Notes: generated from the sequence alone by a model not told the origin. A stretch of DNA of 10,083 bases from an uncultured Chloroflexota bacterium (GCA_913052545.1 CAJXEF010000075.1:1-10083), one strand, 5' to 3'; counted from the first letter of the stretch, positions 1 through 7,129 are shown. Numbers and translations: made by a program.

Positions 1-720
1 TCACACGCTGTAAGCGTGATCGCTCGCGTCTTCGAAGAGCAAGGACTGACCACCACCGGGCTGGTACTCATAGAGGAACATGCTGAGAGAGTCAAACCTC
101 CTCGCATGCTAGCGGTCCCATTCTATTTTGGGAACACCCTTGGCGAGGCAGATAACCCCGAACTGCAGCATAAGGTATTGCAGGCTACTTTTGATCTATT
201 AACAAGCTCGCAAGGACCTATTCTGGAGCGCTATCCTGAAGAAAAAATACCGGATGTTATGATCCAGGGATCTGAAGCGAATAAACTACCTCAGGTTAAC
301 GAGACTGATTCACCCGATATGAGTCCAGCTGACGAACTAACAGCACTCAGAGGATACTACGAACAGTGGGGCAATTCTCGAAATGGGCGTACCGCTGTCG
401 GTCTTACAGGGATCCCTCAACGGAGATTTAGGGGCATAGTTCGATTTCTCGAAAGTTATATAAATGAAGAAAATCCGGACATGAAAGAACGGCCGGCTGA
501 TATAGATATTCCCCAATTCGTACGTTATTGCGTGGATGACCTGAAGGCTTTTTATTACGAAGCTAGAATGGCCCAACGTCCCAATGGATCAGATGTAGAT
601 ATTCACACCTGGTTTTGGTCCAACACTGCCATGGGGAATTTGGTAATGTTACTGGCCGAATATATGCGAAATAGTCCAGACCAGTCGGTGAATACAGTAG
701 CATACGGGATAGCTAGATAG
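1..720 (+). CDS. GrdB-related (glycine/betaine/proline reductase B-like) protein, C-terminal part
   Basis: The frame is open from base 1 to a TAG at 718-720, so the gene starts upstream; the GTG at 16 is only an internal codon. The first ~65 visible residues (SHAVSVIARVFEEQG, then ERVKPPR, then FGNTLGEADNPELQ) match the end of the glycine/sarcosine/betaine/proline reductase selenoprotein B-like fold: a His after the redox-Cys/Sec region, a helix, and a 'PPR...P...GNTLG' segment. The Cys/Sec motif itself would lie upstream and cannot be checked. After a low-complexity linker (about residues 83-105 counted from base 16) comes a second, largely helical segment of ~130 residues containing TAVGLTGIP, then DDLKAFYYEARMAQ, then WFWSNTAMGNL. 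From memory, this two-part arrangement occurs in GrdB-like homologues of Chloroflexota and Actinobacteria. The true reaction is unknown; a reductive cleavage as in Stickland metabolism should not be assumed. The family call is fairly firm, the function is not. Confidence 0.72.
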   Translation, partial: SHAVSVIARVFEEQGLTTTGLVLIEEHAERVKPPRMLAVPFYFGNTLGEADNPELQHKVLQATFDLLTSSQGPILERYPEEKIPDVMIQGSEANKLPQVNETDSPDMSPADELTALRGYYEQWGNSRNGRTAVGLTGIPQRRFRGIVRFLESYINEENPDMKERPADIDIPQFVRYCVDDLKAFYYEARMAQRPNGSDVDIHTWFWSNTAMGNLVMLLAEYMRNSPDQSVNTVAYGIAR

Positions 721-780
721 TATTCCCAACCCTTTAGAGAGAAAGCCCCAAATTATGTCACTAGCTGAGGACTTACTGCT

Positions 781-1377
781 ATGGCAGCATCTGATCGTCT
801 CAAGATAAGGTCTTTTATTTCGCTTCCAATCTCTGAACAAGTCAGGGGTATTCTCCGAAAAACAATAAATGAGATTGATGGTGCAATACAAGATAAAATT
901 CGATGGGTCAGGCCAGAAGGAATCCATCTCACCCTTAAATTCATGGGTGACATAAAAACGGATAAAATCGATGCTCTACTTTTACTATTGCCGGAAATAG
1001 CTACTGAAGTCACGCCTTTTGAACTCACTCTATCAGAACTTGGATGCTTCCCGAATAACCGCCGTCCCAGGGTTCTGTGGGCAGGTGTGAAAGGAGACCT
1101 AAGTATCCTGCAAAATTTACATCTAGCCGTTGATAATGTCGTGGAGCAGGTAGGGCTCCCCAGAGAGCGGCGCAGTTTCTCACCACACCTGACTCTCGGG
1201 AGGGTTCGCCGCAAGATATCCGAACGTGAAGTCGATCAAATAGGACAAATAATAGGATCTACTAGCCTACCAAATACGCCCTCATGGACTAATCAGACTA
1301 TCGATTTAATGAGGACCGAGCTAGAGCCAGGGGGATCACGGCATTATTTGGTAGGCTCTTTCCCTATGCTGTCATAA
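781..1377 (+). CDS. thpR: RNA 2',3'-cyclic phosphodiesterase (2'-5' RNA ligase family)
   Basis: A 198-residue protein of the 2H phosphoesterase superfamily, about the usual family length. Both catalytic HxTx motifs are intact: H49-L-T-L following the 'RWV.PEGIHLTLKF.G' signature, and H136-L-T-L in 'SFSPHLTLGR'. The two histidines form the active site that opens 2',3'-cyclic phosphates on RNA ends; the older name comes from reversible 2'-5' ligation. The N-terminal 'RSFISLPIS' strand and the 'ELGCFPN..RPRVLWAGV' segment are also family-typical. It is a soluble cytoplasmic protein. The start at ATG 781 is bounded by an in-frame TGA at 766-768, and a modest GAGG at 767-770 lies 10 bases before it. 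It follows the GrdB-related gene on the same strand by 60 bases, so the two may be co-transcribed, but no functional link is obvious. It ends 10 bases from the convergent VOC gene with no visible terminator hairpin between. Confidence 0.9.
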   Translation: MAASDRLKIRSFISLPISEQVRGILRKTINEIDGAIQDKIRWVRPEGIHLTLKFMGDIKTDKIDALLLLLPEIATEVTPFELTLSELGCFPNNRRPRVLWAGVKGDLSILQNLHLAVDNVVEQVGLPRERRSFSPHLTLGRVRRKISEREVDQIGQIIGSTSLPNTPSWTNQTIDLMRTELEPGGSRHYLVGSFPMLS

Positions 1378-1387
1378 CCTGTTAACC

Positions 1388-1903
1388 CTAACTTGGTTCC
1401 CATTGAGAGAAGGCATTTAACGCCTCGGCAATATCCTCTCGTGGAAACTCCTCTCCATTCCTGACCATGACAGAATCGGTATAAATTTCGAGCCGATTCC
1501 CATCCGGATCAAAGAAGTAGAATGACCGGCTTCCGCTCCCTTGAACTCCTCCTCCACCCTCTGGACCATGAACCAACGGCTTACTGGCGGGAGTCACACC
1601 GTGTTTATACAAATGGGCTAATCCGTCCAAGTAGGCTTCCCGGTCTTTCACCAAGAATGCAATTTGTTGAATTAGCCTTTCTCCTCCCTGAGGGGCCGTG
1701 ATATCTGCACCCTGAGGGGCCGTTGCAATCACAAAGTCATGATGGCACTCCCCAAACCTCAAAAAAGCAGTCTCCCTACCGTCGGACCCTTTGCGCCGAT
1801 TAGTTACCTTACACCCCATAGTTTCGGTGTAAAACTTGAAGGATCTCTCGAAATCGGATACTAATATACCTATATGACCTATCCTGTCCACCTGTATACC
1901 CAT
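1388..1903 (-). CDS. VOC family protein (glyoxalase/extradiol dioxygenase fold)
   Basis: A 171-residue protein with two beta-alpha-beta-beta-beta modules. Module 1 opens with 'RIGHIGILVSDFERSFKFYTETMG' (H10 as likely first metal ligand); module 2 has 'QQIAFLVKDREAYL' and ends with 'FYFFDPDGNRLEIYTD' (E139 as likely last ligand). These are hallmarks of single-chain glyoxalase I/bleomycin-resistance/catechol-dioxygenase-like enzymes. At the place where a metal-binding His usually precedes 'IAF' there is Gln80; a neighbouring E52-C-H-H55 group could supply other ligands. The residue mapping is my inference. Between the modules the motif TAPQG occurs twice, eight residues apart. The ATG start is set by a strong AAAGGAG 7 bases upstream (1911-1917). 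It lies 108 bases downstream of the Rieske oxygenase on the same strand, so it may act on the product of that enzyme, for example as an extradiol-type dioxygenase, but lyase or isomerase activity is equally possible. Confidence 0.85.
   Translation of the reverse strand: MGIQVDRIGHIGILVSDFERSFKFYTETMGCKVTNRRKGSDGRETAFLRFGECHHDFVIATAPQGADITAPQGGERLIQQIAFLVKDREAYLDGLAHLYKHGVTPASKPLVHGPEGGGGVQGSGSRSFYFFDPDGNRLEIYTDSVMVRNGEEFPREDIAEALNAFSQWEPS
1686..1723. repeat. Short direct repeat, 14 bp, 24-bp period
   Basis: CCCTGAGGGGCCGT occurs exactly at 1686-1699 and again at 1710-1723, in frame inside the VOC gene. On the coding strand it encodes the two TAPQG copies in TAPQGADITAPQGGE. It looks like a small internal duplication in the linker between the two VOC modules. 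Confidence 0.85.
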
Positions 1904-2011
1904 GTTACTTCTCCTTTAGAATCCATTTATTGTCCTGTTTAATTGCTACCCCAATCTTATATCAACTAACTACCGGTTGTTATTTAGACGGCTAAACCAG
2001 GATCGATACTC

Positions 2012-3277
2012 TTATTCTCCGTTAGTTGGATACATTCTCTCCATAAGCACTTCCTTCCAATTACTACCGAACGGCACGGTGCCTTGAGCCGAACGTATGT
2101 CATAATAACTGGGTATTAATCCGATGGGATCTCCACCATCTGAAACGACGTTGACCGCCTCTTCTAGAAGCTTACGAGTAGTGACAATAGCCATGTCTGC
2201 AGGACCCAAGAATTCGCGACTTCGGTCCACTATTCGACCCATGCTTTCCTGTACAGCCCTATCCTGGGTATTTACTCCCCGGATACCAGTAAAGGTCTCA
2301 GTTTTCTGGATTCCCCGGTCTATCATGTAGTCGTTATCCATATTCCGAAGCGAACGGAACCCGTTATCGACATCGATGTCTGTTCCAAAGTTATTTCCTG
2401 TTCCCCGTAGTTCCCAATCATCCGGTTCCAAAGCATCATCTCCATAAGAATAGCCCCAGTTATATACCATCACGTTGTAATCATCGATAGGCACCCAGAA
2501 ATGGCCATCCACCATAGGTTTTCCCCCACCACCAGGCCTTAATTGAGTAAACGGCATTACGAAATGATATCCTCTGACAAAATTACCCTGGTCTCCCAAA
2601 GCTCTAATCCCAAAGTACCGATAACCGTAATCTGTTAGATCTACTTCCAAATCTGGCGCAGCGCCTTGAACAAAATCAGAACCTATCGGTATGCCCGGTT
2701 GGCTGGTTTCATTGGTAATCGTACGATGCAATATAGGGGCGTGAGAAGTATCTATACCACCCTCCAAAGCCTGAAGCCAGTTACATTCTTGGACCACTTT
2801 AGTCATATACCTATGGGTATCTGGAACACGCGTTAACTCGAAATTTGGTATCGCTGGGACTTTGTCTTTGGGACCCATATAAGCCCAAATTATTCCACCC
2901 ATCTCCACGGTAGGGTAAGCTGTAATTTTAACTTTATCGGCGAATTGTCTTGGTTCATTCATCTGATCCACACAATTCCCATCTACATCGTATTTCCACC
3001 CATGATAGACACATCTCAGTCCGCAATCTTCATTGCGGCCAAACCACAATGAAGCTAACCTGTGAGCGCAAAATTCATCAATCAACCCAATTCGCCCCTC
3101 GGTGTCCCTAAAGGCGACTAATTCCTCACCCAATAATTTAACCCGGGCAGGTGGGCAATCCCGATCCGGTATCTCAAAGGACATCAATGCAGGAATCCAA
3201 TATCTGCGTAAAGTATCTCCCATCGGAGTGCCTCGACCAACTCTGGTTATCATATCGTTCACATCTTTCGAAATCAC
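2012..3277 (-). CDS. Rieske [2Fe-2S] aromatic ring-hydroxylating oxygenase, alpha subunit
   Basis: A 421-residue, apparently complete oxygenase subunit resembling the phthalate-4,5-dioxygenase/monooxygenase-type (homo-oligomeric) branch. The Rieske domain has C70-A-H72 and C89-V-Y-H92, the two Cys and two His that bind the [2Fe-2S] cluster; the usual 'CPHR' is 'CAHR' here. The catalytic domain shows N166-W-L-Q-A-L-E then D176-x2-H179-x4-H184, the bridging Asp and two His of the mononuclear iron site. A third carboxylate is probably D339 in 'NTQDRAVQESMGRIVDRSREFLG'. The enzyme would use electrons from a separate reductase, not seen in this window, to oxygenate or demethylate an aromatic or other ring substrate. 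The start is a GTG: homologues begin with a similar 'xLSKxDNxxLTRVGxGTPMGxxLRRYW' stretch, so the internal ATG at residue 9 is less likely, and a G-rich ribosome site (3281-3290) precedes the GTG. The VOC gene follows it. Confidence 0.93.
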   Translation of the reverse strand: MISKDVNDMITRVGRGTPMGDTLRRYWIPALMSFEIPDRDCPPARVKLLGEELVAFRDTEGRIGLIDEFCAHRLASLWFGRNEDCGLRCVYHGWKYDVDGNCVDQMNEPRQFADKVKITAYPTVEMGGIIWAYMGPKDKVPAIPNFELTRVPDTHRYMTKVVQECNWLQALEGGIDTSHAPILHRTITNETSQPGIPIGSDFVQGAAPDLEVDLTDYGYRYFGIRALGDQGNFVRGYHFVMPFTQLRPGGGGKPMVDGHFWVPIDDYNVMVYNWGYSYGDDALEPDDWELRGTGNNFGTDIDVDNGFRSLRNMDNDYMIDRGIQKTETFTGIRGVNTQDRAVQESMGRIVDRSREFLGPADMAIVTTRKLLEEAVNVVSDGGDPIGLIPSYYDIRSAQGTVPFGSNWKEVLMERMYPTNGE

Positions 3278-3324
3278 AAGCCCACCCCCGTATAATGTTT
3301 CGGATTAATATAAATATTCAAGCT

Positions 3325-3353
3325 ATAATGGGGCATATATGGTTGATTGGCAA
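3325..3353 (-). promoter_or_regulatory. Candidate sigma70-type promoter for the Rieske gene
   Basis: Reading the minus strand, TTGCCA (3353-3348, 5 of 6 to TTGACA) is followed after 17 bases by CATTAT (3330-3325, 4 of 6 to TATAAT). Transcription would begin near 3318, about 40 bases before the GTG start. The region is AT-rich, so chance matches are possible. Confidence 0.4.
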
Positions 3354-3420
3354 CCCAATTATGGGATCTGTTTAAGCAGAAGGTCGATAGTATTGAGATT
3401 CCAAATTGATTAAGAACACC

Positions 3421-3429
3421 GAGGTGATC
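3421..3429 (+). promoter_or_regulatory. Ribosome binding site that fixes the DUF1800 start
   Basis: GAGGTGATC is a nine-base match to the complement of the 16S rRNA 3' end (AAAGGAGGTGATCC) and sits directly before the ATG at 3430. This favours ATG 3430 over the in-frame TTG at 3406. Confidence 0.75.
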
Positions 3430-4851
3430 ATGTCAGACTCACAAGACATTGAACTCATAGCTCACTTGATGCGAAGGGCCGGTTTTGGCTGTAATCAAGA
3501 TCAATTAGATCGTTACGTCGAGAAAGGTTACGATGCTTTAGTTGAAGAATTGCTAAACCCAGAACTTCAGGAGCCTTTCCCCGAAGACTTACTATACCGA
3601 TATTACCCTTATTTCAAGATCGCAACAGCCCTACCAAGCCAACAAAGTCACTGGATCCTGCGTATGACTAGCACGAACCGACCATTAGAAGAAAAGATGG
3701 CGTTGTTTTGGCATAATATTTTCGCTACAGGATTCGCCAAAGTTGAAAATGCACCAGAAATGCAACGTCAAATTGATATGTTCCGCAATTTTGGGCTCGG
3801 TAAATTCTCAGGTTTATTGATCGAGCTCTCTAAAGATCCGGCCATGATATTTTGGCTGGATAATTGTGAAAATCATAAAGATGCAATCAATGAAAACTAT
3901 GGACGAGAATTACTCGAACTTTTCTCCATGGGTGTAGGCATGGATGGACAACCTAATTATTCCGAAAGAGACGTACAAGAGTGTGCCCGGGCCTTTACTG
4001 GATGGACCATAGCACCCGGTTTGCCTCGATACCCATATGGCGAATACATGCGTGACTTCCAATATTTAAGTGAAGACCATGATGAGGACGAAAAGATATT
4101 CTTAGGCCAAAAGGGAAACTTAAACGGAGAAGATATAGTAAACATAATTTGCCAGCAACCCGCCACGGCCCGTTTCATAGCAAGACATATGTACAGTTTC
4201 TTCGTTGCAGATGAACCACCAGTTCTGGCTTGGCAAAACATTCCTCCTCAGGATCACGAAACTATAGAACTACTTGAAGAAGAATATTTCAGATCCAATT
4301 ACGACATTAGAGCAATGTTACGGGTGTTGCTACATTCTAAAGGCTTCCAAGAGACCCGGTTTTCCAAGGTAAAGAGCCCTGTAGACCTGGTAGTAGGTAT
4401 CATGCGACTAGTGGATAACTATACTCAACCACAGCCTTACATCCATATGATTTCATCCGCGTGTAATTTTATGGGACAAGAATTACTGAATCCACCAACG
4501 GTTGAAGGGTGGCACACTGGTAAAGAATGGATAGACAGCGGAGCGATGGTCGAGCGAATCAATTTTGCAGCAGACCAAGTCGGCGACATTGAAAACCCTG
4601 GAGTCCAAAGAATAGTTGAACGGTTAAGATTATCTGACACGTCTTATACCGCCCGAACTTTAGTTGAGGCTTGCCTTGATCTAACTGGCCACGTACCAGT
4701 ATCCCGGAAACGTAAGGAAGAACTAATTAATACGTTCCAAAAAGGCGGCCCGATAGCTTTTGGTAGTACGCAAACGGAGATTGATTTTACTAAGCGAGTA
4801 ACCAAGTTACTCCAACTTATAGTATCCGCACCGGAATACCAGTTGATTTAA
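3430..4851 (+). CDS. DUF1800 family protein
   Basis: A 473-residue protein when started at ATG 3430, the codon with a near-perfect Shine-Dalgarno; an in-frame TTG at 3406 would add eight residues. DUF1800 landmarks appear in order: HLMRRAGFG (12-20), FWHNIFATG (93-101), a 'LGKFSGLLIELSKDPAMIFWLDN' stretch, NENYGRELLELFSMGVG (154-170), 'RDVQECARAFTGW' ending near 192, and PPTVEGWHTGKEWI (355-368). The length is normal for the family and the protein ends in the usual 'SAPEYQ' region. The biochemical function of DUF1800 is not established. Members are usually encoded beside a DUF1501 (sulfatase-like) protein and are often exported, but here I see no signal peptide or membrane segment and no DUF1501 gene. 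The next gene, 86 bases downstream on the same strand, is an NHL propeller, so the two are probably co-transcribed and may interact. The family call is strong, the role unknown. Confidence 0.92.
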   Translation: MSDSQDIELIAHLMRRAGFGCNQDQLDRYVEKGYDALVEELLNPELQEPFPEDLLYRYYPYFKIATALPSQQSHWILRMTSTNRPLEEKMALFWHNIFATGFAKVENAPEMQRQIDMFRNFGLGKFSGLLIELSKDPAMIFWLDNCENHKDAINENYGRELLELFSMGVGMDGQPNYSERDVQECARAFTGWTIAPGLPRYPYGEYMRDFQYLSEDHDEDEKIFLGQKGNLNGEDIVNIICQQPATARFIARHMYSFFVADEPPVLAWQNIPPQDHETIELLEEEYFRSNYDIRAMLRVLLHSKGFQETRFSKVKSPVDLVVGIMRLVDNYTQPQPYIHMISSACNFMGQELLNPPTVEGWHTGKEWIDSGAMVERINFAADQVGDIENPGVQRIVERLRLSDTSYTARTLVEACLDLTGHVPVSRKRKEELINTFQKGGPIAFGSTQTEIDFTKRVTKLLQLIVSAPEYQLI

Positions 4852-4921
4852 TAACTCAGATAGCAATTACCCTAAAAGTAACGATATTAATAGGTTAACT
4901 AAAATTTCTGATGTTTAAACC

Positions 4922-4927
4922 GGAGAG
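4922..4927 (+). promoter_or_regulatory. Ribosome binding site favouring ATG 4938 of the NHL gene
   Basis: GGAGAG lies 10 bases before the ATG at 4938. The upstream in-frame ATG at 4911 has no comparable site, so 4938 is the better start. Confidence 0.55.
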
Positions 4928-4937
4928 AGATCATCTC

Positions 4938-5927
4938 ATGAACAATGTAACAACATCCCAACCCTCCTACTCCTATGTTAAAACCATTGGAAATGCGGCT
5001 GCACCAGGACAAATAGGGTTTAGAAATCCCGTTAGCGTCGCATTAGGTAACGATGACCTACTCTATGTCTTGTCCCACGCTGCTGAAAATGTTAGTAATA
5101 ACAAAAGAATCGCGAAGTTTAGGTATGGATCCGAAGATTTTATCGGAGAGTTCGGGTCGCTAGGCTCTTTGGACGGAGAATTTATCTGGCCTAATTCTCT
5201 AGTCGTAGACTCGGCAGGAAATGTATACGTCACAGATGAGTGGTTAAATCGCATTTCAGTGTTTGATCCTGACGGAAGATTTTTGCACTGTTGGGGAAGA
5301 CAAGGGACAGGAAGTGGGGAGTGGAGCCGTCCAGCAGGGCTCGTTTTCGACCATCAGCAAAATCTATTGGTTGCCGACAGTTTCAACCACCGAATCCAAA
5401 AATTCACAAAGGATGGAAAGTACCTATCAGAATGGGGAAGCCTGGGGGATAAAACTGGTCAGTTTAATACCCCTTGGGGGATTTCGATCGATATGGAAGG
5501 CAACGTGTTCGTCGCCGATTGGAGAAACGACCGAATCCAGAAATTCACATCGGATGGTAATTATTTGATGCAGATTGGTGGTTCCGGTGAGCAACCAGGT
5601 GAATTTCATAGGCCAAGCGGTGTTGCGATAGATAATACCGGCTATATTTACGTCGTGGACTGGGGAAACGACAGAGTTCAAGTATTTGACAGCAACGGGG
5701 AATTCATAACATTGTTTACCGGCGATGCAGGTATGTCAAAATGGGGTGAAGATCGGCTTTCTTCAAACCCTGAACATATGATAGAACAAAGACAACAGGT
5801 ACTAACAATGGATCCCGAGAAACACTTCGTTCAGCCCGTAGATGTCGTAGTCGATAGATCTCAGCGCATCATCATTGTAGATTCGGCCAGACACCGCCTT
5901 CAGGTGTATCAACGGAGGGATAAATAA
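4938..5927 (+). CDS. NHL-repeat six-bladed beta-propeller protein
   Basis: A 329-residue protein (338 if ATG 4911 is used) made almost entirely of NHL repeats. Each repeat has a 'P.G(V/I)..D..GN(V/I)(Y/F)V.D..N.RIQ.F...G' core. The conserved Arg of each repeat falls at residues 57, 105, 152, 199, 246 and 320, giving six blades with spacings of 48, 47, 47, 47 and 74. The last gap holds an extra ~27 residues (about 264-297, 'SKWGEDRLSSNPEHMIEQRQQ') that look helical and charged. There is no evident signal peptide, so the protein appears cytoplasmic, and no catalytic motif is visible. NHL propellers usually serve as binding scaffolds; some, such as peptidyl-alpha-hydroxyglycine lyase, are enzymes. 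From memory, close relatives with the same 'SKW...' insert occur in environmental Chloroflexota. It follows the DUF1800 gene on the same strand and ends 52 bases from the convergent hydrolase. Confidence 0.9.
   Translation: MNNVTTSQPSYSYVKTIGNAAAPGQIGFRNPVSVALGNDDLLYVLSHAAENVSNNKRIAKFRYGSEDFIGEFGSLGSLDGEFIWPNSLVVDSAGNVYVTDEWLNRISVFDPDGRFLHCWGRQGTGSGEWSRPAGLVFDHQQNLLVADSFNHRIQKFTKDGKYLSEWGSLGDKTGQFNTPWGISIDMEGNVFVADWRNDRIQKFTSDGNYLMQIGGSGEQPGEFHRPSGVAIDNTGYIYVVDWGNDRVQVFDSNGEFITLFTGDAGMSKWGEDRLSSNPEHMIEQRQQVLTMDPEKHFVQPVDVVVDRSQRIIIVDSARHRLQVYQRRDK
5389..5557 (+). repeat. Imperfect direct repeat between NHL blades 3 and 4
   Basis: A 28-base segment at 5389-5416, starting ACCGAATCCA, recurs at 5530-5557 with 25 of 28 bases identical, exactly 141 bases (47 codons) apart. 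It encodes the 'RIQKFT.DG' end of two successive blades. Nucleotide identity this high, higher than between the other blades, suggests that these two blades share the most recent duplication. Confidence 0.75.
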
Positions 5928-5979
5928 TCGACATTATCTTTACTCATATCCTAGCAAGATATCTATATCATAAGATTAC

Positions 5980-6819
5980 TTATCTGTTCGCTGTCTCCGC
6001 GAGGAATTCCTTGGCTATCCTGATAAATTCATCTGGGCACTCCAAATGTGGTAGATGCCCAGAATTAAATTGCACCAACTCGCATCCCGGAATAGCAATC
6101 CTGGTTTTCTCTGCTATCTCAGGCCCCATTAGATCACTCAACAAACAATGTATTAAAAGAGTTGGACATTGTATTTTCTGCAACTTGTCGTAGGCCGCGG
6201 GTTGTACCGGTCGGTCGTGATAAATCAGAGGGTTAGCTATGGCGGAAATCCATTGTCCGTTTACCAATTGCTGGAAGCCGGTTTTCAAAACAATCTGCAT
6301 TGCGTCTGAACCGATCCTGGAAAAGCGGTCAAATTGTCTCAACCATTCTTCAATCTCATCCGGATTATTAAATACCTCCGGACGCGACTTCATAGGATCA
6401 CCCGATAGGGCGCCTGTACTCTCGCCACCAATGTCCACCAATATCATCTTATCTACCTGATCAGGATACATGGCAGCATATGTCATCCCAATTTTCCCCC
6501 CCATGGACTGACCAATGTAGGTCATCTTATCTAATCCCAAACCCAGTGTAAGCTCCCGAAAATCCTGGACATAGTCATCAGTTTCGTAGCTCCCATCGAT
6601 AGCATAATCACTTTTAGCTCTACCCCTAGCGGTGACGGCGACTACGTGATACTGATCTCGAAACTCCGGAGCAACTAGATCCCAGTAGACGGCATTAGCA
6701 ACTGATCCATGTGCCAAGAACAGGTGAGGTAAATGAGGGTTCCCCCAGTCAATATAGTGAATGTTGAGTCCATTCACCTTCATTCTATGTTCGGTATACA
6801 GTTTTTCGGCGATTTGCAC
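5980..6819 (-). CDS. Alpha/beta hydrolase
   Basis: A 279-residue alpha/beta-hydrolase-fold enzyme of normal length. The oxyanion-hole motif is H37-G38 in 'LFLAHGSVANAVYW'. The nucleophile elbow is G103-Q-S105-M-G-G, so Ser105 is catalytic. The acid is probably Asp229 in 'LLIHCLLSDLMGPE', and the base is His255 in 'NSGHLPHLECPDEF'. The region between ~135 and 215 forms the helical cap that sets substrate choice. It could be an ester, lactone or C-C bond hydrolase (MhpC/BphD-like); a haloalkane or epoxide hydrolase is less likely because the nucleophile is Ser and not Asp. There is no signal peptide. The start is a GTG preceded by GGAGGT; the internal ATG at residue 13 lacks such a site. It is convergent with the NHL gene and stands alone on its strand. 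A role after the nearby Rieske or VOC enzymes is plausible but unproven. Confidence 0.9.
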   Translation of the reverse strand: MQIAEKLYTEHRMKVNGLNIHYIDWGNPHLPHLFLAHGSVANAVYWDLVAPEFRDQYHVVAVTARGRAKSDYAIDGSYETDDYVQDFRELTLGLGLDKMTYIGQSMGGKIGMTYAAMYPDQVDKMILVDIGGESTGALSGDPMKSRPEVFNNPDEIEEWLRQFDRFSRIGSDAMQIVLKTGFQQLVNGQWISAIANPLIYHDRPVQPAAYDKLQKIQCPTLLIHCLLSDLMGPEIAEKTRIAIPGCELVQFNSGHLPHLECPDEFIRIAKEFLAETANR

Positions 6820-6822
6820 TGT

Positions 6823-6828
6823 ACCTCC
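6823..6828 (-). promoter_or_regulatory. Ribosome binding site supporting the GTG start of the hydrolase
   Basis: On the minus strand GGAGGT lies three bases before the GTG at 6819-6817. An ATG just upstream (6831-6829) is in another frame. The site makes the GTG the best start. Confidence 0.6.
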
Positions 6829-6870
6829 ATGTGGCCTAGGATCCCACGGGATGTTTATTTAAGACTTTAA

Positions 6871-6883
6871 TCAGGCCTGACAA
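6871..6883 (-). promoter_or_regulatory. Palindrome overlapping a -35-like box, possible operator
   Basis: TCAGGCCTGA (6871-6880) is a perfect 10-bp palindrome. On the minus strand it overlaps TTGTCA (6883-6878), a 5 of 6 match to a -35 box, about 60 bases before the hydrolase start. The matching -10 is poor (TAAATA or AAATAA at 15-17 bases' distance), so this is only a candidate operator/promoter. Confidence 0.25.
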
Positions 6884-7027
6884 TTCGCAGTGTAAAATCA
6901 TCGATAAACCCTGTCAAACAACTATTAGAAATATACATACACAAGTGAGGAAACAGCTCATCCTAGCGACTTTGTCTTTCAACTCTGCACAGCACAATCC
7001 CAAACCGTTCGGTTGCAGTTACGTCAG

Positions 7028-7058
7028 GCGACATTTGCTCCATACATTCACGTATAAT
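7028..7058 (+). promoter_or_regulatory. Weak candidate promoter for the MFS gene
   Basis: A perfect TATAAT at 7053-7058 follows a partial -35 box, GCGACA (7028-7033, 4 of 6), with a long 19-base spacer. If used, the message would start near 7065 and carry a ~125-base leader containing the MNRALG mini-ORF. Confidence 0.3.
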
Positions 7059-7129
7059 GGCCCCAGACGAAGCCAGACAAAAGTTAGAATAATTAAAGTT
7101 TTATCTCAGTGATTTAGGGATAAGGAGAA

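Noticed and set aside
753..1214. 153-codon minus-strand reading frame opposite the thpR-like gene
   Set aside because: It is antisense to a gene with two intact HxTx motifs, its translation is rich in Arg, Ser and Cys with no family signature, and it has no ribosome site.
1983..1996. Hairpin TTTAG-ACGG-CTAAA just past the Rieske stop codon
   Set aside because: The stem is only 5 bp and AT-rich with no following T-run on the transcribed strand, so it is not a convincing terminator, and the VOC gene continues on the same strand.
5263..5568. 101-codon frame inside the NHL gene
   Set aside because: It is a shifted reading of the repetitive NHL coding region, and its apparent internal repeats simply mirror the blade repeat.
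5928..5979. Possible bidirectional terminator between the convergent NHL and hydrolase genes
   Set aside because: Only a weak ATATC/GATAT pairing is present, with no GC-rich stem or T-tract.
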